Assembly (NCBI RefSeq): GCF_963583255.1
Contig: NC_084817.1
Coordinates: 6,347,121 to 6,411,120, forward strand
Direction: 5' to 3'
Source: Pyrus communis
Lineage: Eukaryota; Streptophyta; Magnoliopsida; Rosales; Rosaceae
Length of the DNA: 64,000 nucleotides
Part shown: positions 32,389 through 41,726 of the stretch, piece after piece
How the letters are laid out: each line of letters begins with the position of its first letter
Numbering within the stretch: the stretch's first letter is position 1
Made by a program: the position numbers and the translations under genes
Notes under the pieces: model-generated
Databases searched by the model: none
What the model saw: only the letters and a program-made list of their open reading frames with translations
Told to the model about the DNA's origin: nothing

Positions 32389-34466
32389 TGACGCGTTTAC
32401 TAATCCATAATCAAATTGAGAGGAATTGGATTGAGGGGGAATTGGATTGAAGAGGAATTGAAATAAAGTGGAATCAGAATCAGATTCATGTTGAAGTTGT
32501 TTACTAAAACTGTCAGGAATCGGAGTATGAATGATGTTGAGTCCATATAAGTTGTTTACTAATTCACTTCAATCAGAATAAAAACTAGGTTGATTACTAT
32601 ATTGCCCTTACATAAATAAATTATTTTCATACTAATTAATTAAATTAAATTCTTAATTAAATTTATATAATAAAATTCATCTATATATTTAACATCCCAC
32701 ATCGCCCAGGGGAGTGATCCTTATATATATATATATATATATTCTCATCCCTACCTACGAGGCCTTTTGGGAGCTCACTGGCTTCGGGTTCCGTAGGAAC
32801 TCCGAAGTTAAGCGAGAAGGGGGCTAGAGCAATCCCATGATGGGTGACCCATTGAGAAGTTATTCGTGAGTTCCCAAAAATAAAACCGTGAGAGAATGGT
32901 AAGCCCAAAGCGGACAATATCGTGCTATGGTACGCCTGGGCCCGCTCCACCACCGTAGCACGATATTGTCCGCTTTGGGCTTATACGCCCAGGCCCGTTC
33001 GGTTAGAGCAATCCCATGATGGGTGACCCACTAGGAAGTTGCTCGTGAGTTCCCAAAAACAAAACTGTGAGGGAATGGTAAGCCCAAAGCGGACAATATC
33101 GTACTATGGTACGCCCAGGCCCGCTCTACCACCGTAGCACGATATTGTCTGCTTTGGGCTTATACGCCCGGGCCCGCTCGGCTAGAGCAATCCCATTATG
33201 GGTGATCCACTAGGAAGTTGCTCGTGAGTTCCCAAAAACAAAACCATGAAGGAATGGTAAGCCCAAAGCAGACAATATCGTGCTATGGTACGCCTGGGCC
33301 CGCTCCGTGCTATTGTTCGCTTTGGGCTTATACGCCCAGGCCCGCTCCACCACCGTAGCACGATATTGTCCGCTTTAGGCTTACCATTCCCTCACGGTTT
33401 TCTTTTTGGGAACTCACAAACAACTTCCCAGTGGGTCACCCATCATGGGATTGCTCTAGCCCCCTTCTCGCTTAACTTCTGAGTTCCTACGAAATCCGAA
33501 GCCAGTGAGCTCCCAAAAGGCCTCGTACTAGGTAGGGATGGGAATATACATAAAAGGATCACTCCCCTGGGCGATGTGGGATGTCACAATCCACCCCCCT
33601 TAGGGCCCCGACGTTCTCGTCGGCACACACACGGCCAGGGTTAGGCTCTGATACCAAATTGTCCCATCCCGGCCCGAGGCGGATCACTTCCTGGGCCCGC
33701 TCCACCACCGTAGCACAATATTGTCCGCTTTGGGCTTACCATTCCCTCACGGTTTTATTTTTGGGAACTCACGAGCAACTTCCCAGTGGGTCACCCATCA
33801 TGGGATTGCTCTAGCCCCCTTCTCGCTTAACTTCGGAGTTCCAACGGAACCCAAAGCCAGTGAGCTTCCAAAAGGCCTCGTGTTAGGTAGAGATGAGAAT
33901 ATACATTTAAGGATCACATCCCTGGGCGATGTGGGATGTCACAATATAAGCATATATAAATAGGTTTTATTTATTTCTTCAAAGATGGCAAGAATGATGT
34001 TGAATCCATATAAGTTGTTTACTAATTCACTTCAATTGAAATGAAAACTAAGTTGATGACTAAATTGCCCTTACATAAATAAATTATTTTCATACTAATT
34101 AATTATATTAAATTCTTAATTAAATTTATATAATAAAATTATCTATATAAAAATATATAAATAGGTTTTTTTTTATCTATTAAAAATGACATAATGAGTG
34201 TCAAATGAAGGGCAATGTTGGGTTAATAAGAAACAAGTGAGAGCATAATAGGAATAAAAGACCGATTCCCGATTCCCTTATCCTCAGGGAATTCAAATAC
34301 CTCACAAAACCAGGGAATCCCGTTCCTCCAATTTCAGGAATTGGATTCCTTGTTTTATGTGGGCTCCACCACTTTTTTGATTCCTTAATATTTAGTAAAC
34401 ACCGAAATACTCCGTAATTGAAATTCAATTCCCTTTCCTCCCGATTACCCTTACGTAAACGTACCA
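32389..34466. mobile_element. Harbinger-like element hosting a Cassandra cluster
   Basis: The outer ends read TGACGCGTTTACTAATCC and, inverted from the right, TGGTACGTTTACGTAAGG, flanked by TAA on both sides (32386-32388 and 34467-34469). Inner arms are rich in GGAATTGGATT words. Two ~170-bp direct copies (32520-32690 and 33985-34150) flank the nested Cassandra cluster. No transposase is visible. The TAA duplication and end style suggest PIF/Harbinger; end similarity is imperfect. Confidence 0.6.
32693..33943 (-). mobile_element. Cassandra TRIM cluster with head-to-head LTR palindrome
   Basis: On the minus strand an ordered Cassandra is visible: 5' LTR 33943-33660, primer site (inverse of GGCTCTGATACCAAATT, ~33643-33659), short internal part with a purine tract at ~33594-33604, and a 3' LTR starting at 33588. 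Instead of ending normally, the 3' LTR runs into repeated fragments (~32930-33340), then a plus-oriented LTR from 32693. The 5S-like cores are therefore arranged head to head. At least three copies of a GAGCAATCCCAT...GGAAGTTGC box C piece are present. No protein is encoded. Confidence 0.8.
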
Positions 34467-34469
34467 TAA

Positions 34470-34938
34470 GTATTGGTAATAAAACACAAAACAACTTAAA
34501 TGTCAAAATATAAAGCAAACATAACAATATTTACATTATTTAGAATACACATAAATATATATTCACTATCTCATTTTAATGGTACAAGGAGTTCATAAAT
34601 TTGAAGTAAATCACTATGTCATTGTCATGTTTCCTGCAAGAAATCGTAAGCACCTAACCAATTGCAACTATTCATTACCATGACTTCAGTAATAGGAAAA
34701 ATAGAACAATGAGAAGGTAACTATGCACTAAAGAGCCACGTATGTGTTAGTTGTTTTCCTTCTCGTACGACAACCTAAAAATAAAATACAACATACATTT
34801 ATAAATAAAAGAAAATGAAACATACAGTTACAAAAGTACGTTCGAAGGGGTTAGTTAAAAATAAAGGTAAAAATACAACTAAAGCAAGAGATTTAAGGGC
34901 ACGTAGCAGACGTGATTAAAAAAGATCTATAACGTTTG
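34470..34938. other. AT-rich spacer
   Basis: No gene, RNA or clear repeat boundary was recognised. It ends at the left edge of the duplicated PABP/BAHD segment. Confidence 0.4.
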
Positions 34939-35092
34939 GAGATGGACCAGACCGAAGTTTTGCATTTGCTCGAGTCACCAGAGGCTCTAAAGGCGAAGGT
35001 TGCAGAGGCCATGGATGTTTTGAGGAATGTTGCCCAACAGCAGGCTAACAGCAGCGCTGATCAACTAGCTTCATTAACTCTTGAATTACAAC
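34939..35092 (+). pseudogene. PABP last-exon fragment (MLLE domain tail)
   Basis: It encodes the last ~50 residues of PABP ([18 protein letters not shown] onward). The normal stop TGA after TLTLE-like TLE has become TTA, so the frame runs on for several codons. There is no promoter, no splice acceptor and no upstream exons. It is a non-functional duplicate of 9562-9712. Confidence 0.9.
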
Positions 35093-35499
35093 CTTGCCTC
35101 TTGAATGTGGTGAGCGGCATCTGGTGATGTTATCTCGTAACATGGAGAGACTGGTAGAAGATATCGTTTGGAGTTTGAGTTATCGTAGTTTTTTGGAAAT
35201 TGGAACTTAAGACTTCTTCATTTTTCTTGCGTTTTTGTGTTTTCGGGTTGTGTAGGATTTTCACTATTGTTACATTTATTTGGCTTGCTTCATGACTTTG
35301 GTTAGTGACTAGACATTGTTTTGTTTAATTGTTTTAGACAATTTAAATTTCCCTCTTAAATTCCTTTAACATTAGTTGTCGTGTCTGAAATCGCCACTCT
35401 GGTCGGCTTAATCATCGACTAGTTTTTACGGTGACCCCCGTATTCTGGTAGAGTTCTATATAATGTTCAACTTGTTGCCTATGTCAACATCCCGAAATG

Positions 35500-35687
35500 A
35501 TGAATGTCTGAAAGTGTCGAAAAACACATCTCGAGGTGCTATGTGTGGCCACATTTATGTTTCAGAGGAATCGAAACAGCCCTTCTACCTGTATCCATCG
35601 GATCTCTGCAACTTTCTTGGCAACATACCCACCTAATTTATGCCAACCCTCCAGAATCCATGGCTTCTCAGAAGGCTGATTTTATAC
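35500..35687 (+). pseudogene. BAHD pseudogene fragment (5' end only)
   Basis: It starts ATGTCTGAAAGTGTCG and reads EKHISRCYVWPH, the usual BAHD N-terminus. A 1-bp insertion then shifts the SEESKQPFYLYPSD block out of frame. The copia 5' LTR interrupts it at 35688. It preserves the start region lost from pseudogene 1 at 10.1 kb, so it is the better record of their ancestor. Confidence 0.85.
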
Positions 35688-35963
35688 TGTTGATAAGGTT
35701 GTTAGTAGTCATAAGCCGTCCTACCTACAAAGTACAAGCCGTCCTATAAGCCGTCCTACCTACAAAGTATAAGCCATCCTATAAGCCGTCCTACCCACAA
35801 AGTATAAGCCGTCCTATAAGCCGTCCTACCTACAAAGTATAAGCCGTCTTACCTACACACTTGTATCCCTTAATTTAGGGTGATTTGATCTTGATACTTG
35901 AAGTCATGTATATAAATCCTTGTAACCTTGTAGAGAAAGATAATGAGAATCCAAAAGTTTACA
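35688..35963 (+). repeat. Copia 5' LTR with ~30-bp tandem repeats
   Basis: A 276-bp LTR. Positions ~35705-35850 contain five copies of a unit around AAGCCGTCCTACCTACAAAG, alternating with TATAAGCCGTCC. The 3' part contains the likely promoter (TATATAAATCC near 35908). Only one LTR of this element is in the window. Confidence 0.85.
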
Positions 35964-35996
35964 TGGTATTGAGCCTCTGATCCTCCTTTTTTTTTC

Positions 35997-38900
35997 ATGG
36001 CTTCCGCAACTTCATCTTCCACCTTTTCAATCCCCAATATCTCTACCCTCGTTTCCGTTAAGCTTTCTGAAACCAACTATCTTCCTTGGGAAAGTCAGGT
36101 TAAGCCTTTTCTGATTGGCCAAAATCTTTGGCGTTTTGTTTATGGAACTCACCCCTGTCCTCCTCTCTTTATCACCACCCCTGCGCCTGCTGCCTCCCCC
36201 ACTGCTTCTGTTGATTCTGATGTTACTTCTACGGTGGTTCCTCCTGTGGTCACTACGACTCCTAATCCCGATTACCTTGTGTGGTACCAGACTGATCAGA
36301 CACTTGTGAGACTGCTACGTGCTACGCTTACTGAGCCCGTTCTTTCTTTGACTGTTGGGATGTCCACTTCTCGTGAGATATGGGAGCATCTTCGTCAGAA
36401 TTTTTCTCAACAATCCCTTGCCAATTCTACCCATAATCGGTTTCAGTTGCTTTCTCTTCAGAAAGGGAACCAAACAATTGCAGAATACTTGGGTCTGGCC
36501 AAGCATTTGGCAGATCAATTGGCCTCCATTGGTCAACCTGTTCAGAATGATGATTTGGTTACGTATGTGCTTAACGGCTTGGGGCCTGAATATGAAATGC
36601 TTGTCTTGGCCCTGACCAATTTTCCACCTCTGCCATCCTTTAACGATCTGTGTACCCGTCTCCTAGTCTTTGAGTCCAAGCACGCCATGAAACAGGTTGC
36701 TGCATCATCCCATTCTGCTTTCTATTCTGCCCGTCATACGGTTAGTGGTTCGTCTAATGGACGCGGTGGTCACTCTTCTTCTCGCCCCAATGGTGCTTCT
36801 GGTGGCAATCGGTTTCCCCGTACCCCTAGTGGTGGCCGATCGAATCAACATGGAGGTGTTGGGCGATATGGTCACCGTGGTGTTGTACAACAACGCCTTG
36901 GTATTCTTGGACCTGCTCCTGTTAATCGTGGTCCTCAGTGTTGGGCCTGCAACCAATTTGGCCACATTGCTGCATTGTGTCCTCAAGCTACTCGTTCAAA
37001 TGATGATATCTCTCGTGCCTTTGCTGGTATGCATCTTGCTTCTCCCTCTGATCCAACATGGTATCCCGATACTGGGGCTACTCATCATATGACGAGTGAT
37101 GCTCGAACAATGACTTCGGCTACTGGGTATGGTTCTCATGACAAGGTGGTTGTTGGTAGTGGTGAGGCCCTCCCTATTGCGCACACTGGTAATATTTCAT
37201 TTGAGTCTGGGTCGTTTATTTTTCGATTATCCCAAGTTTTACATGTTCCAACAATTAAAAAGAATTTATTGTCGGTTGCTAAGTTTACACGTGATAATCT
37301 TGTTAGTTTAACGTTCTTTCCTTGGGGTTTTGTCATCCGTGATTTAAAAACCGGTGTTGTTCTTTTTCAGGGCCCATGTGAGGATGACCTCTATCCCATT
37401 AAGCTTGGTCTTGCCTCTAGGAATTGGTCAGCTCCCAAACGTGCTTTTGTTTCCGTTTTAGCGTCGTCATCACTTTGGCATCGTCGTCTTGGGCATCCAT
37501 CTCGTCAAGTTCTTAGTGTATTAGCCTCTAGTGATGTATTAGGCTCGTCTTTTTCAGTTTCAAATAAAAAATTTTGTAATCATTGTGTGTTGGCTAAATC
37601 CCATCGTCTGTCATTTCATTCTTCTGAACATTATGCTAAGTCTCATTTTGAATTAATTCATTCTGATGTTTGGATGTCTCCTATTTTGTCAGTCTCCGGT
37701 TTTCGTTATTATGTCTTGGTTATCGATGACTACACACGGTATACATGGATTTATCCCATGCGTAATAAGTCAGAGGTTTTTACTCACTTTAATACTTTTC
37801 TCACTCTTATTTATAATCAATTTTCGACCATGGTTAAAATCTTCCAAAGTGATGGGGGTAAGGAGTATGATAATTTATCGTTTCGGACCTTGTGTGTGCA
37901 AAAAGGATTCACCACAGATTTTCTTGTCCGCATACCCCGCAGCAAAACGGCCTTGCTGAACGCAAACATCGTCATATTTCTGAAATGGGACGCACATTGT
38001 TACTTGCTGCCAATCTTCCTCCTAAATTTTGGGCTGAGGCACTTTGCACCGCTGTTTATGTTTTGAATCGGTTACCCTCTCATGTTCTTAAGTGGGCCTC
38101 TCCATTCCAAATGCTATTTGGACGGTCTCCAGATTATATGGCTTTCCGAACTTTTGGTTGTGCTTGCTTTCCGTATCTTGGTGATTATATGACTAATAAA
38201 CTACAACCTAGATCTTTGGCTTGTGTTTTTCTTGGCTACAGTGACCAATACAAGGGTTATCGATGTCTTCACCCTCCGACTGGCCGAGTATATCTCTCTC
38301 GTCATGTTATTTTTAATGAGGACTCCTATCCTTATGGTGCTCTTGCTGCTTCTTCCACGATGCCACCATCAGACTTTGCATTTGTGCCAATTATTCATGC
38401 ACCTTACTCGCTGCCCTCTGAGACGCAAACTCTGCCTACACCGCCATCTACTAGTTTTCTGCAACCACCTGTTGCTCCTCTCTCTGCAGCAGCTGCTTCA
38501 GATTCTGGTACTGGACAGGGTGTTGTGCCTCCCTCTGGTCCTGGCGTCACAGCTCCACCTGCATCTGGTAGCTTACTCCCGTCAGCTAGCGAGCCATCTC
38601 AAGCTATTGTTACTGCCCCAGTTCCATATATTGGACCTCAAACTCGCTCCAAATCGGGTATCTTTAAACCCAAAGCTCGGTCTTACTTTGCATCGCGCCA
38701 TCCCATTCCTCACGCCTTCATTGCTTTGGTTGGGGAAGATTCTGAACCTACATGTTACAGCCAAGCATCTAGGTCCCCTGAATGGAGACAGGCGATGTCA
38801 GATGAATTCAATGCTTTATTAAAACAACGTACGTGGTCTTTGGTTCCTCCGGTTCCTCGTGCCAACATCGTCGGTTGTAAATGGGTGTTTAAGTTGAAAC

Positions 38901-39768
38901 AGAATTTGGATGGCTCGATTGAACGTCATAAGGCGCGTCTTGTCGCCAAGGGGTTTCACCAACAAGCCGGTGTTGATTATTCAGAAACTTTTAGTCCCGT
39001 GGTTAAACCTACGACGATTCGCACAGTTTTGAGTTTAGCAGTGCACTTTGGGTGGCCTCTTCATCAACTTGATGTGAAGAATGCTTTTCTTCATGGCTCT
39101 CTTATGGAGGAGGTTTATATGCAGCAGCCGCCAGGTTTCGTTGATCCCACTCGCCCTAATTATGTGTGTAAATTGCACAAGGCACTCTATGGTCTTAAAT
39201 AAGCACCACGTGCTTGGTTTCAACGCCTCAGTGCTTTCCTTGTCCATTCTGGCTTTGTTCAAAGTAGGGCGGATAGCTCCATGTTCACTTTTCATCAGGG
39301 TTCTACAATTTTGATTTTTCTTCTCTATGTTGATGACATAGTGTTGACGGGTAATGCTTCTTCTCTACTTCAAACCTTTATTACAGTTTTGGGTAAGGAG
39401 TTTGAACTTAAAGACCTTGGGCGTTTACACTATTTCTTGGGTGTCGAAGTCTCCCATCTATCTTCTGGCCTCCGGTTGACACAAAACAAATATACTCTTG
39501 ATATTTTGAAACGAAGTAATATGCTTGAGTGTAAACCATGCCCTACTCCAGTTGCTGCCAAGACTTCTTTATCTGCTACCTCAGGTTCACCTCTTCCAGA
39601 TGCATCCCTTTATAGACAAATTGTGGGCTCACTTCAGTATCTCACGTTAACGCGTCCTGACATCTCCTTTGCGGTGCAAAATGTTGCTCAATTTATGGGA
39701 CGTCCTACCACTGACCATATGGATGCTGTTAAACGTATCTTGCGATATCTTAAAGGGACTTTGGGCAT
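35997..39768 (+). pseudogene. Copia gag-pol polyprotein, frameshifted and truncated
   Basis: Gag opens MASATSSSTFSIPN and carries a copia gag domain. A CCHC zinc knuckle (CWACNQFGHIAALC) lies near residue 318, then the protease motif DTGATHH, the pre-integrase HRRLGHPS block, and the integrase core with VIDDYTRYTW and FQSDGGKEY. A 1-base loss near 37901-37910 shifts the frame just before the integrase motif [14 protein letters not shown]. Coding resumes from 37892 through the reverse transcriptase ([28 protein letters not shown]). A TAA at 39200-39202 replaces the glutamine codon of the usual YGLKQAPRAW. RNase H is lost beyond LRYLKGTLG. It cannot make an active polyprotein. Confidence 0.95.
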
Positions 39769-40206
39769 GGGGCAATCAAAGCCAAATTTTCACAATTAAA
39801 GTTAGCGGCAAACGGCAAGTATTTGGCGTTTTGAGATCAGGACAAAGGCTGAAAAGTTGTGTTCTTTAAGCACATAGAAAAATTAAAAGAAATCTTAGCA
39901 CTTAGCAGAAAGCCATATGCACAAAACAATTATAAAATTCAGGACCTAACCTGCAATGCCTCCAAATAAACAAGATCTTTGTAACATAAATAGTACATCA
40001 TATGTTATTACATAAATACTACAAAAATTTATTTTTTATATTCATAATTTTTTAACACAAAAATTTCACTATTTATATAAAAATTATATAATACGTACCA
40101 CTCCATATTACTTCACAAATCTCTCCAAATAAACACTTCACCAAGTCTGCCATCACTCTATACAAAAAGTCAGAGCAATTACTCATCCAATTGGTTATTG
40201 AAGAAG
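39769..40206 (+). other. BAHD 4 upstream region, duplicated with BAHD 3
   Basis: This matches 26439-26556 joined to 27773-28105, i.e. the BAHD 3 upstream region without its Mutator-like insert. It is the empty site for that insertion. The block near the start codon (AGTCTGCCAT...CTATACAAAAA) is conserved in both copies and probably holds the leader. Confidence 0.75.
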
Positions 40207-41726
40207 ATGAACTCTCAAAGCGTCAAACACATATCAGAGTGTTTTATCAATCCACACCAAGTCTCAGAGGAATCACAGCAACCATTGTACTTGGCCCCTA
40301 CCGACCTCGCCATGCTCTCTGCCCACTATATCCAGAAAGGCCTCCTCTTTGCCAAACCTCCGGAAGCCATGGATAGCCGCCACAAGGCGGGGTTCGTCAA
40401 TTCTCTTTTGGACAAGCTCAAGCACTCTCTCTCCCTCGCCCTTGTTCATTTTTACCCGCTCGCCGGCCGCCTCGCGACGAAGAAAGAAGAAAACCCACCT
40501 CTGTATTTGGTTTATGTAGACAACAGCAACAGCCCCGGAGCCAGATTCATCTATGCAGCTCTGGATGTGTCGGTTTCGGATATTCTTTCGCCAACTGACG
40601 TGCCCTTGGTGGTTCAGTCGTTTTTCGATCACGACAGAGCTGTTAACAACGACGGCCACACGGCGTCATTGCTGACGGTTCAGGTGACGGAGCTTGTGGA
40701 CGGCATATTCATAGGGCTGTCCATGAATCACTGCCTTGGTGATGGGACTTCTTTCTGGCATTTCTTCAACACTTGGTCCGAGCTCTTTCAGGCAATAACA
40801 CAAGGAGTGCATGACAATACCATCGTCCCCGGAATCTCCAGTCCGCCGGTCCTCAAGCGGTGGTTTCCGGACGGTCACGGGCCAATCATCAGCCTCCCTT
40901 TACACAAACCCAGATGAGTTCATCGGCAGATTCGAAGCTCCCGAACTCAGAGAGAGAATGTTCCACTTCTCCTCAGAATCCATAGCCAAACTCAAAGCAA
41001 AGGCCAACTCAGAGTCCAACGCCACCAAAATCTCATCTTTCCAGTCCCTCTCCGCCCTTCTATGGCGGTCCATCACCAGTGCACGGCGTCTTCCTCCCAA
41101 TCAGTCAACCAGATGCAGGTATCCTCCAAAACTTCGAACAATCCTCGAAATTTCCAATTCTTACAATGCGTTTCACATTAGATTTCCATATTTCTGTTTT
41201 TAGGTTGGCTGCGAATAACAGAGCAAGACTAGACCCGCCATTGTCCGGAGACTACTTCGGGAACTCGATTCACCCGATCACCTCGGAAGCCGTGGCAGCC
41301 GGTGAACTCCTCCAACACGGCCTCGGGTGGGCGGCGTGGAAGCTGCACGAGGCGGTGGTGAAGCTCGACGACAGGGAGATACGAGGATTCGTTGACGCCT
41401 GGCTGCAGTCTCCGACGGTGTACCTAATCGGGCAGTTTTTCGACCCGTACATGGTGATGATGGGCAGCTCGCCGAGGTTCAACATGTACGGAAACGAATT
41501 CGGAATGGGAAAGGCGGTGGCGCTGCGGAGCGGGTACGCAAATAAATTTGGCGGGAAAGTTTCATCGTATGAAGGAAGGGAAAGGGGAAGCATAGACTTG
41601 GAGGTTTGTCTTCCTCCTGACACAATGAGTGCTCTTGAAAGTGATGAGGAGTTCATGGAATTTGCATCTGTACCACAATATTACGGATCACGTTCACCAC
41701 CATTCGCTCCGCACTGCATTCCTTAA
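40207..41726 (+). pseudogene. BAHD acyltransferase copy 4, frameshifted, stop codon lost
   Basis: It is a near-identical sister of the gene at 28.1 kb. Exon 1 would be 40207-41118 and exon 2 41204-41726, with an 85-bp GT-AG intron. One extra T in a T run at 40899-40901 shifts the frame, so translation from the ATG stops at 40917, after HxxxD (NHCLGDG) but before the C-terminal half. The rest is otherwise open, with NEFGMGK intact. The usual stop after VPQYY has changed from TGA to GGA, which would add 15 residues up to a TAA at 41724-41726. It is probably a recent pseudogene; a sequencing error in the T run would make it functional. Confidence 0.85.

Larger units (their letters stand above)
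34939..35687 (+). repeat. Segmental duplicate of the PABP 3' end and BAHD pseudogene 1 start
   Basis: This block matches ~9562-10287 closely along its whole length, through the PABP last exon, its 3' UTR and the first ~190 bp of BAHD pseudogene 1. It ends where the copia LTR begins. Small indels distinguish the copies. Confidence 0.93.
35688..39768 (+). mobile_element. Ty1/copia retrotransposon, 3'-truncated
   Basis: A 5' LTR (35688-35963) starts TGTTGATAAGG and ends GTTTACA. It is followed by a tRNA-Met-type primer site TGGTATTGAGCC and a gag-pol reading frame in copia order. The element stops inside the RNase H region at ~39768, where the sequence switches to the upstream flank of BAHD 4. 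The rest of RNase H, the purine tract and the 3' LTR are missing, so no target duplication can be checked. It is inserted in the BAHD fragment at 35.5 kb. Confidence 0.93.
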
